Shown: piece after piece, positions 32,642-41,596 of the stretch
How positions within the stretch are numbered: the stretch's first letter is position 1
Layout: each line of letters starts with the position of its first letter
Origin: Sulfuritalea sp.
GTDB lineage: Bacteria; Pseudomonadota; Gammaproteobacteria; Burkholderiales; Rhodocyclaceae
NCBI GenBank assembly: GCA_023229545.1
Contig: JALNZB010000011.1
Location: forward strand, 1-64,000
DNA length: 64,000 nt
Direction of reading: 5' to 3'
Position numbers and translations under genes: made by a program
Notes under the pieces: generated by a model
What the model was told of the DNA's origin: nothing
Databases searched by the model: none
Seen by the model: only the letters and a program-made list of their open reading frames with translations

Positions 32642-33249
32642 GTGATCTCTTGTTCCAGTTGCCGGGCCAGATGCTCCGCCAGCGCGTTGCCCACCTTCGC
32701 AGTATCCCACTCGCCGGTCAGATCGTGCAGTTGCGCTACCGCCATTCCCTCGTAGCCGCAAGGGTTGATGGCCTGGTAGGGCGTCAGGTCCATGTCGACG
32801 TTGAGCGCAACGCCGTGATAGCTGCAACCATGCTTCACGCGCAGGCCGAGGGCGGCGATCTTGGCCGCGCCGACATAGACGCCGGGAGCGCCGGCCAGGC
32901 GCGCCGCCGCGACGCCATGGCCTGCCAGCAGATCGATTACCGCCTGCTCGATACGCTGTACCAGCTCGCGCACCTTGAGGCCGCGCCGCCGCAGATCGAG
33001 CAGCAGGTAGGCCACGACCTGGCCGGGGCCGTGGTAGGTGATCTGGCCGCCGCGGTCGATCTGCACCACGGGTATGCCGATATCCTTGAGGAGATGCTCG
33101 GGCCTGCCCGAAAGGCCCTGCGTGAATACCGGCGGATGTTCGCAGAGCCAGAGTTCGTCGGCCGTGTCGGCGCTGCGGGCGGCGGTGAAATTCCGCATCG
33201 CAGCGAAAGTCGGCTGGTAGTCGACACGGCCCAGCCGCTTGACGATCAC
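32638..33249 (-). CDS. lipB: Octanoyl-ACP:protein octanoyltransferase
   Basis: This 203-residue enzyme transfers octanoate from acyl carrier protein to lipoyl domains. Conserved motifs are EHPPVFTQGLSG, RGGQITYHGPGQ, K-IAALGLRVKHG and the catalytic Cys in INPCGYEGM. It overlaps lipA by four bases at its 3' end and the DUF493 gene by four at its 5' end, so the three form one unit. Confidence 0.96.
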   Translation of the reverse strand: MIVKRLGRVDYQPTFAAMRNFTAARSADTADELWLCEHPPVFTQGLSGRPEHLLKDIGIPVVQIDRGGQITYHGPGQVVAYLLLDLRRRGLKVRELVQRIEQAVIDLLAGHGVAAARLAGAPGVYVGAAKIAALGLRVKHGCSYHGVALNVDMDLTPYQAINPCGYEGMAVAQLHDLTGEWDTAKVGNALAEHLARQLEQEIT

Positions 33250-33512
33250 AGCACTACCTTCACCATTGGATGTGAAGTTAACTCACGGTACAAGGCATCG
33301 AGCTGCTGCTGCGAAACGGCACGCACGGTGCAGGTCAGCGACAGGTAGTTGCCGGCTTTGGAAGGGCGCATCCCGATCGACGCCGCGTTGAAGTCCGGCG
33401 CGTGCTTCAGCACCACCTCGACGACGGCCTGGGCAAAGCCGTCATCTGCGGCCCCCATGATCTTGAGCGGAAAGTCGCAAGGGAACTCGATCAGCGTTTC
33501 GCGCTGCCTCAT
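33246..33512 (-). CDS. ybeD: DUF493/YbeD-family protein
   Basis: This 88-residue ferredoxin-fold protein matches YbeD: TLIEFPCDFPLKIMG at the start and the terminal LY-x-EL-x2-HPMVKVVL. It is almost always encoded beside lipB, and its molecular role is unsettled. ATG at 33512 is the conserved start. Four-base overlaps on both sides show it is part of the dat-ybeD-lipB-lipA operon. Confidence 0.92.
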   Translation of the reverse strand: MRQRETLIEFPCDFPLKIMGAADDGFAQAVVEVVLKHAPDFNAASIGMRPSKAGNYLSLTCTVRAVSQQQLDALYRELTSHPMVKVVL

Positions 33513-34375
33513 GCCGCCGCCCGCATCACCTTCGCCTTGAACTCCTGGTACCAGTCGTACATCCGCGCGAAAACCGGACCCGGCGTACCACCAACACCGA
33601 CTTCTCTGCCGTCGAGCGCGACGATGGGCAGCACTTCCTTGGTCGACGAGCACATCCATAATTCGTCGGCGGCGCGCGTCTCGGCTTCGGTGATGTCGCG
33701 CACTTCGCAGGGCAGGCCATGGTGCGCGGCGAGTTCAAGGATAACGTCATAGGTGATGCCGGGCAGCATCAGGTGGTTCTTGATCGGCGCCAGCAGCACG
33801 CCATCTTTTACCACGAAGATCGAGGATGCCGAACCTTCGGTGAGAAAGCCGTCGCGGAACAACACCGTCTCAACGCAACCGGCGGTTACCGCCAGTTGGC
33901 GCAGCAAACAGTTGGCCAAGAGCGACGTGGCCTTCAGATCGCAGCGCAGCCAGCGGATGTCGGCGGCGGATACGGCACTGATACCCCGCTCGCGCTGGCT
34001 GGCGGGTGACGGGATCATCGGCTCGGCCAGCAGCAACACCGTCGGCGTGATCTCCTTGGGGAAAGCGTGGTTGCGCACCGCCATCGGCCCGCGCGTGACC
34101 TGAATGTAAATCGACACGTCTTCCCACTCGGCCTCGCCCGCCAGTTGCGTGACGAGGGCGATCCACTCGGCGAGTCGATGCGGGTTGGCCAGCTGGATGC
34201 CGTCCAGGCTTTGCTGCAGGCGCGCCAGATGCTGTTCGAGGCGAAACGCCCGCCGCGAATACACCGGAATAACCTCATACACGCCGTCGCCGAACAGAAA
34301 GCCGCGATCCATGACGGAGACGCGGGCGTCCGCTGCGACAAGCCACTGGCCGTTGAGGAAAACCCGGCTCGTCAC
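33509..34375 (-). CDS. dat: D-amino-acid transaminase
   Basis: This 288-residue fold-type IV PLP enzyme has VMDRGFLFGDGVYEVIPVY at ~20-40, the catalytic Lys in the region VRNHAFPKEITP, and the phosphate-binding TEGSASSIFVV and SSTKEVLP segments. Length and motifs match D-alanine transaminase, which makes D-amino acids for cell wall. The GTG start at 34375 overlaps the dacC stop by two bases, with no independent ribosome binding site, so it relies on coupling. Confidence 0.9.
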   Translation of the reverse strand: MTSRVFLNGQWLVAADARVSVMDRGFLFGDGVYEVIPVYSRRAFRLEQHLARLQQSLDGIQLANPHRLAEWIALVTQLAGEAEWEDVSIYIQVTRGPMAVRNHAFPKEITPTVLLLAEPMIPSPASQRERGISAVSAADIRWLRCDLKATSLLANCLLRQLAVTAGCVETVLFRDGFLTEGSASSIFVVKDGVLLAPIKNHLMLPGITYDVILELAAHHGLPCEVRDITEAETRAADELWMCSSTKEVLPIVALDGREVGVGGTPGPVFARMYDWYQEFKAKVMRAAA

Positions 34376-35502
34376 TGGAAGAACAGCCGCAGTTCGTCCC
34401 ACAGGCGGCCGAGGAAGCCGGCCACGGGAACCGCGTTCTGCGCGACGACGGGATATTCTCCCCATGCCTTGCCGTCCACCGCCAGTTTCAGCGTGCCGAC
34501 TGCGGCGCCAGCGGCGACGGGCGCGATCAGGGGTTGCTGGCTGACCAGTTGCACGCTGAGCTTGTCGGCCATGCCGCGCGGCACGGAGACCACGAAATCT
34601 TCTGCAAAGCCGGCGGCAACGAGGTTTTGCTGGCCCTTGAAAACCTTGATCCGCGAAATCGCCTGGCCTTTGTCGTAGAGCTTGACTGCGTCGAATCCGG
34701 TGAAACCCCAGTTGAGCAGATTCAGCGAATCGCGGGCGCGGGCTTCTTCGGACGCGGTACCGAGCACCACGGAAATCAGTCGGCGCGGACCGCGTTTGGC
34801 GGTGGCGATCAGGCAGAAACCGGCCGCGCTGGAATGGCCCGTCTTGAGTCCATCCACCGTTGAATCGGCCCACAGCAAACGGTTGCGGTTGTGCTGGCGG
34901 ATGCCGTTGTAGGTGTATTCCCTGGTCGCATGCAGGGCGTGAGTTTCCGGATGATCGCGGATCAGCGCGGCCGCCAGCCGGGCCAGATCGCGCGCCGTGG
35001 AATAGTGGTTCGGCGTCGGGCCTTCGAAGTAGCCGCTGGCGTTGAGAAAATGCGTGCCCTGCAAACCCATGCGTTGCGCCATGCGGTTCATCATGTCGGC
35101 GAAGGCGTCTTCGCTGCCGCCGATGGCTTCCGCCAGGGCCACCGAGGCATCGTTGCCGGACTGGATGACCATGCCCTTGAACAGGTCGTCGACGACCACC
35201 GCCTTGTTCACCGGCACGAAACTGCGCGAACCCTGGGTGCGCCAGGCGCGTTCGGAAACCGTGACGGATTGTTGCAGGTTCAGCGTCTTCTGCGCTAGCG
35301 CGTCAGCCACCAGATAGGTGGTCATCACCTTGGTCAGCGAGGCCGGCTCCAGTCGCGTGTCGGCTTCCTGTGCGGCCAGCACCTGGCCGCTGGCGTAGTC
35401 CATCAGCAGCCAGGCGCGCGCGCTGAGGCCCGGTACCGGGATCGGCTGGGCATGGCTCGCGGCAACAAACAGCAGCGTCAGCAGGAAGGCAAGGAATCGC
35501 AT
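34372..35502 (-). CDS. dacC: D-alanyl-D-alanine carboxypeptidase (PBP5/6)
   Basis: This 376-residue enzyme has a signal peptide (~1-18), S55-L-T-K58 in EPASLTKVMT, the S-G-N motif in QSGNDASVALAEA and K-T-G in LKTGHSSAAGF. The C-terminal ~90-residue beta domain and an amphipathic end helix (LGRLWDELRLFFQ) would tether it to the outer face of the inner membrane. It trims D-Ala from pentapeptides. It heads the operon that continues with dat, ybeD, lipB and lipA. Confidence 0.95.
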   Translation of the reverse strand: MRFLAFLLTLLFVAASHAQPIPVPGLSARAWLLMDYASGQVLAAQEADTRLEPASLTKVMTTYLVADALAQKTLNLQQSVTVSERAWRTQGSRSFVPVNKAVVVDDLFKGMVIQSGNDASVALAEAIGGSEDAFADMMNRMAQRMGLQGTHFLNASGYFEGPTPNHYSTARDLARLAAALIRDHPETHALHATREYTYNGIRQHNRNRLLWADSTVDGLKTGHSSAAGFCLIATAKRGPRRLISVVLGTASEEARARDSLNLLNWGFTGFDAVKLYDKGQAISRIKVFKGQQNLVAAGFAEDFVVSVPRGMADKLSVQLVSQQPLIAPVAAGAAVGTLKLAVDGKAWGEYPVVAQNAVPVAGFLGRLWDELRLFFQ

Positions 35503-35625
35503 CGGTAAATTGCGCTGGAAAGGAACACGGATTATATGTTCCCGCCACTCTTGTCGGGAGCGGTATCCAGAACGAGCGGGTGGTTACAATCAGCTGCTCA
35601 ATGGTTTCTTCGGGTTGCCGCGAAA

Positions 35626-36132
35626 ATGTCCAGAATTCCTGATCAAGCGTCTCCGGCTTTGCTGCTTATCGACCAGGCCCTGCTCGACGAAGTCTGCGCC
35701 GAAGCGGCGGCCAGTCCGCGCCGGCGCAAGAACCGCAACTTTCATCCGACGGATGATCATCCGGCACATCGCCTGCTGAATGCCATGCAGCCGGATTCCT
35801 ACATCCCGCCGCATCGCCATCTCGATCCGAGCAAGGACGAAACATTCGTTGTCCTGCGCGGCGCGCTGGGGCTGATTCTGTTCGATGACGAAGGAGCGGT
35901 GGTCCGCAGCGTGAAAGTCGGCGCTGGCGAGACGGCGATCGGCGTCGATATTGCCCACGGTACATGGCATACGGCGGTGGCGCTGGAGCCGGACACCGTG
36001 TTTCTCGAAGCCAAGGCCGGACCCTATCTGCCGTTCACCGAGGCCGAACGCGCACCGTGGGCGCCGGCTGACAATTCAGCGGAGGCGGCACCCTATCTCG
36101 CAAACCTGCAACACAGTTTCAGTGAAAGCTGA
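35626..36132 (+). CDS. WbuC-family cupin protein
   Basis: This 168-residue protein has a cupin fold with metal-binding motif PPHRHLDPSKDETF (H-x-H and E) at ~64-77 and a second H in AHGTWHTAV. The N-terminus R-x-NFHP and the body match WbuC, a cupin often near O-antigen genes whose substrate is unknown. It stands alone, divergent from dacC. ATG at 35626 was chosen to match the family start. Confidence 0.85.
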   Translation: MSRIPDQASPALLLIDQALLDEVCAEAAASPRRRKNRNFHPTDDHPAHRLLNAMQPDSYIPPHRHLDPSKDETFVVLRGALGLILFDDEGAVVRSVKVGAGETAIGVDIAHGTWHTAVALEPDTVFLEAKAGPYLPFTEAERAPWAPADNSAEAAPYLANLQHSFSES

Positions 36133-36216
36133 CGTCGGCTCTATCGACGTTAAGCGCCGCGACCGGAACTAAAAGCCGGCGTATCCGGTCGAGGCCGCTT
36201 GCCCGGCGCCCATCGA

Positions 36217-36435
36217 CTACTTCAGTGCTTCGGCCAGATCCTTGTCCGTCACCTTGCCCGAGCGATGCAGCCATAACAGGATAGCCAATGGCTTCGGAAT
36301 ATTGCGGCCGGATTCATAGCGGGAGCCGCCCGACTGGGTGACGCCATAGCGTGTCCAGAAAGCGGTCTGATTGAGGTTCTCTTTCGAGCGGACAACAGCG
36401 ATGTCGGAAAAATCAAGTTTCTTTTTGCGGGCCAT
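36217..36435 (-). CDS. XRE-like helix-turn-helix protein
   Basis: This 72-residue protein is mostly one helix-turn-helix: ENLNQTAFWTRYGVTQSGGS, then RYESGRNIPKPLAILLWL. This matches small XRE-family DNA-binding proteins. GGAG lies seven bases before the ATG at 36435. No toxin partner is adjacent. The target is unknown. Confidence 0.82.
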   Translation of the reverse strand: MARKKKLDFSDIAVVRSKENLNQTAFWTRYGVTQSGGSRYESGRNIPKPLAILLWLHRSGKVTDKDLAEALK

Positions 36436-36502
36436 GACAATCTCCTTTTCAGATGGGTGAAACAGGTTTCAAGGATACAGGCAAGTGCACGAAACGGGGC
36501 CG

Positions 36503-37387
36503 TCAATGAACAGCCTGCTTGCCGCCGCTGACTTCGGCGAGTGCCTGCGTCGCAATTTCGGCGATGTCGGCGAGACCGGCTGCCTTCGCCACATCCAGCG
36601 CGCGCCGATAGGCATTTGCCGCCGTCTCGCCGGCGCCGTCCGAGTGGATACCGCTACGCATAACTCTCTTCTGGATGTCACCGATCAGCAGCCAGTCGCG
36701 GCCAATCTTCTCCGGCAATGCGAGCCGGCGATCGATGTCGAGCGCGGCATGGGCGGCGGGCAGCGCGGCCGTGGCATCACCGTTGGCGAGTCGCGCGGCG
36801 GCGATGAGCCGCCAGGCGTTGCCGGTCTCGGCCGCTTCGTCCTTGTCCTGCAACAACTTTAGCGCCGCTTCGGCGTGCGTCAGCGCCTCCAGTGCGCGCT
36901 TGCCGGCCAGCGCGGCATGGGCCTGCAACAGATGCAGGCTGGCGGCTTGCGGACAAGTACTGGCGCATAGGCCGGCGGCGACCGCCAGGCTTTGTTGCGC
37001 GTCAGCGTTGCGACCCAGCGCCAGTTGCGCCTGGGCCTTGAGCAGCAAGGTGTCGAGAGTCGCGCCGAGAGTCACGCCAAATCCGCTGCCGCGTTCAGCC
37101 AAATCCAGCGCCAGCAACGCGGCCTCGGCGCGACCCTGGGCGAGCTCGGCGCGCGCCAGGTGCCGCCGATTGCGCGCGGCACCCGGCGTGTCGTCGATGC
37201 TGGCAAAAATCCGCGCCGCTTCGTCGAAGCGCCGCGCCGCCGCGGCGTGGTCGCCGCGTCCATGGCGTTTGGCGCCGTCGCTTTCGGCTTCCAGCGCGGC
37301 CTTGAGGCGCGGCGGGTCGACCGGCTTCGGCGTCGAAGCGCAGCCGGCAAGAACCAGTACCGCCAACAGCAGAGTCCTAGCGCGCAC
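36503..37387 (-). CDS. TPR-like lipoprotein of the MCE operon
   Basis: This 294-residue protein starts at a GTG (37387) inside the end of the mlaD-like gene. It has a lipoprotein signal with lipobox LAGC (Cys16), followed by Ala-rich helical pairs of TPR type (AARRFDEAARIF, AELAQGRAEAALLALDLAE, KRALEALTHAEAALKLL). It is the last gene of the five-gene operon, overlaps its predecessor by 11 bases and probably serves as a periplasmic or outer-membrane partner of the MCE complex. MlaC/MlaB-type partners are absent. Confidence 0.75.
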   Translation of the reverse strand: MRARTLLLAVLVLAGCASTPKPVDPPRLKAALEAESDGAKRHGRGDHAAAARRFDEAARIFASIDDTPGAARNRRHLARAELAQGRAEAALLALDLAERGSGFGVTLGATLDTLLLKAQAQLALGRNADAQQSLAVAAGLCASTCPQAASLHLLQAHAALAGKRALEALTHAEAALKLLQDKDEAAETGNAWRLIAAARLANGDATAALPAAHAALDIDRRLALPEKIGRDWLLIGDIQKRVMRSGIHSDGAGETAANAYRRALDVAKAAGLADIAEIATQALAEVSGGKQAVH

Positions 37388-38315
37388 GGCTGGCCTCCCC
37401 GCGTGGATCGCTGTCCGCCTTGAGCGTTGCCGGGGCGGGCGCATCGACCAGATTGCGGATCGGCCACGCCTGCTTCGCGCCGCTGACGATCTCGCGCACG
37501 TCGGCGGCGACGGCGCTGCCGTCACGCAGAACCGGCGGCACGCTGATCTCGGCCTCGGCGGTGATCTTCTCGACATGTTCGAGCGTCTGTTGCGTGCGAT
37601 CGATCAGTCCCGGCAGGCGCTTGTTGGCGGTCTCCAGCGTCTGGCCGAGGTGGCTCAGGTCTTGCTCGGCCTTGCCCAGCACCTGGGTTGCCGCTTTGCC
37701 AATGCCGGTCACCTGGCTGTTGCCGTTGGCCAGCAGAACCTTGAGGGCTTCCGAACTCTCTCGCACCTGGGCCAGCGTGCCGGGCAAGCCCTTCTGCGGG
37801 TCGGCCAGCACCCCGGTGATGAGCTTGATGTCCTTGAGGATGGGGATGAACTCGTCGCGCACCTGATTGGCCAGCGCGGCCAGCCCGTCGGCGCGGGAGA
37901 AGGCGAGCCGTGCCTCGGCAGCGGCGAGCCGGGTCTTGTCCGGCCCCGGCACGATCTCCAGCGTGGCCGAACCGACCAGGCCGTCCTTGCGCAGTTCGAC
38001 CCGTGCGTCATAAGTGACGAAGCGCATGTGATCGGCATCGATCTCCATGGTTACCACTACCTGGCCGTCATCCTTCAGGCTGACCGCGGACACCGAGCCG
38101 ACGCGAAAGCCGGCGATCTTCACGGCCTGACCCTTGACAATGTCCTGGGCGCTGTTGGCGACGAAGCTGTAGTTGGTGGTCTGGCGGAACAGGCCCTGGC
38201 GCACCACGATGGCGGCGAGCAGGGCCAGCGTCACCAGTGCGGCGAACAGCAGGAAGCGGCGCGTGCCGCGCCGTAGCGCGTCGGTGTCGCTGTCGTGTTG
38301 GGTCAGCAGTGACAT
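37377..38315 (-). CDS. MlaD-like MCE-domain protein
   Basis: This 312-residue protein has one N-terminal helix (~21-40) and an MCE domain at ~45-125 (YSFVANSAQDIVKGQAVKIAG, GLVGSATLEIVPG), followed by a long helical region with coiled-coil character (AQVRESSEALKVLLA, LGQTLETANKRLPGLID). MCE proteins form periplasmic hexamers that shuttle lipids between membranes. It overlaps the degenerate ATPase gene by 13 bases. Helical extension beyond the MCE ring is longer than in E. coli MlaD and more like PqiB/YebT or Mce-type tunnels. Confidence 0.88.
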   Translation of the reverse strand: MSLLTQHDSDTDALRRGTRRFLLFAALVTLALLAAIVVRQGLFRQTTNYSFVANSAQDIVKGQAVKIAGFRVGSVSAVSLKDDGQVVVTMEIDADHMRFVTYDARVELRKDGLVGSATLEIVPGPDKTRLAAAEARLAFSRADGLAALANQVRDEFIPILKDIKLITGVLADPQKGLPGTLAQVRESSEALKVLLANGNSQVTGIGKAATQVLGKAEQDLSHLGQTLETANKRLPGLIDRTQQTLEHVEKITAEAEISVPPVLRDGSAVAADVREIVSGAKQAWPIRNLVDAPAPATLKADSDPRGEASRAR

Positions 38316-38926
38316 GGTGTCTCCGCGAGTTCGGTAAGGTCGGTCAGTGTGCGGCAGTCGGGCAGCTCGGGCAGTTCATGGCTATCGAGATCGACGAATA
38401 GTACCGGCCGGAAAGGATGACGTGCGTGATAGATGGCTTCCACGGCGATCAGCGCATTCGCCTGACGCCGCGCCAGGCCGGCGAACAGGCGGTCGATCAC
38501 CAGCAGCTCGGGCGGGCGCAGCAGGCAGCGGGCGAAGCCGACGGTCCAGCGCTCGGTGCGCTCGAGGTTCATCGGCCGTTCGCGGCCCAAGGTGGCGATG
38601 CGCTCCGGCGTCAGGCCGCAGAGCCGGAGGGCGATTTCCAGGTCGCTTCCCCAGTCGCGCGGATCGTCGGGGTCGCTGTCGTAACGCAGGGCCAGCGCGA
38701 AATTCTCGGCCACCGTCATGGCGCCGAGCAGGCCGCCGCTGTCGGCCAGCACACCGACGCCCGGACAGCGTTCGAGCGCCTTCACGACCTGTCGAGCGAC
38801 AGCGGAATCGCCGACGATCAGGCGATGCCGTCCGCCTTCGTCGAGCGGCAGCACCAGGCGCAGACAGCGGCCATCGAACAGCGAAAGCCGGCGGGCTTCG
38901 ACAGTGGCATGCAGGGCGACGCTCAT
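38303..38926 (-). CDS. Degenerate MlaF-like ABC ATPase
   Basis: This 207-residue protein lies where an MlaF ATPase is expected and keeps the overall order of an ABC domain: a strand at LIVG (37-39), a Q-loop-like GLLGAMTVAENFALAL (65-80) and LLVIDRLFAGL (141-151). But the Walker A position reads VGDSAVARQ with no GK[ST], the signature LSGGQ is absent (NLERTERWTV), and Walker B DEP is DRL, so the catalytic Glu is lost. It is also ~50 residues shorter than MlaF. ATP hydrolysis seems unlikely, and it may act as a structural adaptor. It overlaps both neighbours by a few bases. Confidence 0.78.
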   Translation of the reverse strand: MSVALHATVEARRLSLFDGRCLRLVLPLDEGGRHRLIVGDSAVARQVVKALERCPGVGVLADSGGLLGAMTVAENFALALRYDSDPDDPRDWGSDLEIALRLCGLTPERIATLGRERPMNLERTERWTVGFARCLLRPPELLVIDRLFAGLARRQANALIAVEAIYHARHPFRPVLFVDLDSHELPELPDCRTLTDLTELAETPCHC

Positions 38927-39672
38927 TGCAGGACGTAAACCAGCGCGGCAAAGGCGACGTCCACCACGAAAACGGCGACCAGTCCGGTGCCGACGGCCTG
39001 AATCGCGGCGCCGGAAATGGCCTGCGTCGATCCCTCGCCGCTGCTGCCGTGGTGGCAGGCGATGATGCCGACAGCGGCGCCCATCAGCGCGCTTTTGACC
39101 AGGCTCAGCAGCGCCAGCCAGGGGTCGGCAAAATCGAGGAAGCGTCCCGCCGTCTCCGCCAGCGGGCGGCCTTCGAGCAGTGCCGTGGCAAGCCAGCTGC
39201 TGCCGATGGCCAGGGCCTGAAAACAGACCGTCACCGCCGGCAGGGCGATGACCAGGCCGAATATGCGCGGCAACAGCAGGTAGTCGGCGGCGGGCACGCC
39301 GAACCGGCGCAGCGTGGTGAATTCGTCGTGCAGGTGCATCACCGCAAGCTCCGAAGCGATGCCGGCGCTGCTGCGCGCCACCACCACCAGCGCCGAGAGC
39401 AACGGCGCCATTTCATAAAAGAGTCCGAGGAAGAGCATGCGCTGGGTCAGGTCGCTATCGGCGCCGATCAGCGCCGAGAGCTGAGTCACCGCCACGGCTC
39501 CGGTCAGCATGGCCATGACGCCGATCACCGGCAAGGCGGTGACGCCGGCACCGTAGACTTGGCGCCGGAGTTGCGCGCGCAACAGCGGACGGCGCAGTTC
39601 GCGGTGGCGGCCGGCGGCGAACCAGATCAGCGCCAGGTAGCCGCCGAAACGGGTGTCGGCCAGGATATTCAC
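38923..39672 (-). CDS. MlaE-like permease
   Basis: This 249-residue membrane protein has five or six helices and the MlaE family pattern: GVTALPVIGVMAMLTGAV, FYEMAPLLSALVVVARSSAG, IASELAVMHLHDEF and PRIFGLVIALPAV. It forms the inner-membrane core of an MCE lipid transporter. The E-x-A-x-M and permease loops for contact with an ATPase are present even though the adjacent ATPase looks inactive. It overlaps the cyclase gene at its 5' side by four bases. Confidence 0.9.
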   Translation of the reverse strand: MNILADTRFGGYLALIWFAAGRHRELRRPLLRAQLRRQVYGAGVTALPVIGVMAMLTGAVAVTQLSALIGADSDLTQRMLFLGLFYEMAPLLSALVVVARSSAGIASELAVMHLHDEFTTLRRFGVPAADYLLLPRIFGLVIALPAVTVCFQALAIGSSWLATALLEGRPLAETAGRFLDFADPWLALLSLVKSALMGAAVGIIACHHGSSGEGSTQAISGAAIQAVGTGLVAVFVVDVAFAALVYVLQ

Positions 39673-41453
39673 TTGCCGCCTCCGCGCGGCGTTGTCAGTG
39701 GCGGCGTCCAGCCCCAGACGTGCGGCGAATTTGGCAAACCCGCCAGCGGCGTGCCAAGGTCGACCATGCCGCCGCCATAGCCCACCGCAGCGGCAACCTC
39801 CGCGGAGCAGATCACCGGCTGACCGAATTCCTTGGTCATGGCTTCGAGTCGGCTGGCAACGCCGACGGCATCGCCGATCACCGAGAACTCGCGGCGCTGG
39901 CGCGAACCGACATAGCCGGCCAATACTTCGCCGCTGTGGATGCCGATGCCGATCTTCAGCGCTTCGATGCCTTCGGCGGCGAGCTCGGCGTTGAGCCGGT
40001 CGACGCGCAACAACAGGTCCTGCGCGGCTTCCAGCGCGTTGCGTTGCGGCGCCGGCAGCGGCTGGGGCAGGCCGAAAGTAGCCATCAGGCCATCGCCGAC
40101 ATACTTGTCCACGGCGCCGCCGCTGTTCTGGATGGCGACGCTGGCGGCGGCATGGAAGCGATTGAGCAGGCCGATCATGGCCTCGGGTGCGGACTGCGCG
40201 TTGCGCGCGGCAAAGCCGCGGATGCCGGCGAACAACAGCGTCACATTCTGGCGCTGGCCGTTTTGCTCAAGTTGCAATTCGCCGCCGAGCAAGGCGCGCA
40301 TCACCTGCGGGCTGACATGGCCGGCGAACATGCTGCGCAAGGTCTGCTTTTTGTGGAAAAGGCGAATGAAGTCCCAAGCCTGTCGCGCCGAAAAGGCCAG
40401 CAGCGTGACGATGACGATGTTCGCCACCGGCAGATAGTTGCCGTGCCACAGCGCGAAGGTCGACCCGGCGACGAAGCCGCCGATGATGGCGGCCAGTGCC
40501 ATGGCCTTGAGCCAGCCGCCGCGACCGAACCAGAGCAGCGCACCCAGCCCGGCCAGCAACAGCGAGAGATTTTCCGGCACGCGCTCGATCAGGCCGCGCC
40601 CAAGCAGGGAGCGCAGCGCCTGGATGTGCACCACGGCCCCCGGCTCGGTGCGGCTGCCGGGTTCCCAGGCCGCCAGCGGTACCGGCAGGCGATGACGGGT
40701 TTCGGTGGGCAGCAGGTTGGCGACCACCACGGCGCGGCCCTGCACCAGGGCGCGCAGCTTGGCTTCCTCGCCGCGATGAACCCAATCCAGCACCGTGGTG
40801 AACGGCGTGTACTCGATGGCGCCGCCGATGCTGTAGTCGATCATGCCGGTGGGCGAGCCCTGGCGACCGAGATGCTTCGCCATCAGGGAGGCCAGCGGCT
40901 CGCGTTTGTCGTCGGAGCGACAGCGCAGCTGGTTGATGCGGCGCACGGTGCCGTCGGTGTCCTCGCAGATGGCCAGCGATGCAATTGCATCGGGGCCGGC
41001 GGCGGCGAGAATATCCGGCGCGATCGGACGCAAACTGCGGCCGATGCCGGGCGGCTGGCCGACCACCAGCGGCGCCGCGCCGCGCAGCCGGTAGATGCCG
41101 GCGATCAGCGTGGCGTCGATGTCCTTGACCAGGAAGTCGTAGGAGCGCACCGGCAGTGGTATCGCCAGTCCAACCACGGCCGGCTTGGCAGCGGAAAGTC
41201 CGGCCAGCACGGCGCCGAACTGGGCATGCCAGAGCGCGGTCGGTTCGGGTATCGCCTCGTAGGCGGCCTCGTCGATACCGATGACCACGACATCATGGGC
41301 CAGCGGCGTCGGCGCATTGGTGCGCAGCCAGCGTGTCTGGGCATCGTAGAGCGACTGGTCGGCAAAGCGCAGAGTGCGGGTAGACATCAGTCCCCAAGCC
41401 GCAGCGCATACGAGCAGAAAGCCGATCAGGATATCGCGGGACAGGCGGAACAT
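39669..41453 (-). CDS. CHASE2-adenylate cyclase-like protein with lost active-site residues
   Basis: This 594-residue protein has a first helix (~8-24), a CHASE2 sensor (~25-290), three helices (~295-352) and a class III cyclase domain (~400-560). The domain keeps K450, the second metal Asp (D454 in YVGDGLMATFG), D528 (VIGDAV) and R535. But the first metal Asp is Gly410 (LLFAGIRGF instead of F-x-D-I-x-GF), and the transition-state Asn is Gly531 (GDAVGVASRLE instead of V-N-x-A-x-R). These two changes suggest little or no cyclase activity. It heads the MCE-type operon, so it may be a sensor subunit or degenerate receptor for the transporter. Confidence 0.85.
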   Translation of the reverse strand: MFRLSRDILIGFLLVCAAAWGLMSTRTLRFADQSLYDAQTRWLRTNAPTPLAHDVVVIGIDEAAYEAIPEPTALWHAQFGAVLAGLSAAKPAVVGLAIPLPVRSYDFLVKDIDATLIAGIYRLRGAAPLVVGQPPGIGRSLRPIAPDILAAAGPDAIASLAICEDTDGTVRRINQLRCRSDDKREPLASLMAKHLGRQGSPTGMIDYSIGGAIEYTPFTTVLDWVHRGEEAKLRALVQGRAVVVANLLPTETRHRLPVPLAAWEPGSRTEPGAVVHIQALRSLLGRGLIERVPENLSLLLAGLGALLWFGRGGWLKAMALAAIIGGFVAGSTFALWHGNYLPVANIVIVTLLAFSARQAWDFIRLFHKKQTLRSMFAGHVSPQVMRALLGGELQLEQNGQRQNVTLLFAGIRGFAARNAQSAPEAMIGLLNRFHAAASVAIQNSGGAVDKYVGDGLMATFGLPQPLPAPQRNALEAAQDLLLRVDRLNAELAAEGIEALKIGIGIHSGEVLAGYVGSRQRREFSVIGDAVGVASRLEAMTKEFGQPVICSAEVAAAVGYGGGMVDLGTPLAGLPNSPHVWGWTPPLTTPRGGGK

Positions 41454-41538
41454 GCGGCGATTATAGCATGGTCAAAAGTCGGTGCTGGGGATGCGGCGAA
41501 CTGCGCGGCAAACCACGCGGCGAAAACGGGCGGCGCAA

Positions 41539-41571
41539 AAAAGCCGCTCCCCTTTTACGAGGAGCGGCTTT
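41539..41571 (-). terminator. Rho-independent terminator after the peroxiredoxin gene
   Basis: AAAGCCGCTCC pairs with GGAGCGGCTTT around an A/T-containing loop. On the minus strand it is followed by TTTTTT-rich sequence, 26 bp after the stop at 41597. Confidence 0.88.
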
Positions 41572-41596
41572 CGGCCGGGGCCGGGGTACTGCTTGC

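Noticed and set aside
36675..38276. 533-residue open frame on the plus strand
   Set aside because: Antisense to the MlaD-like and lipoprotein genes; Ser/Ala/Arg-rich with no family pattern.
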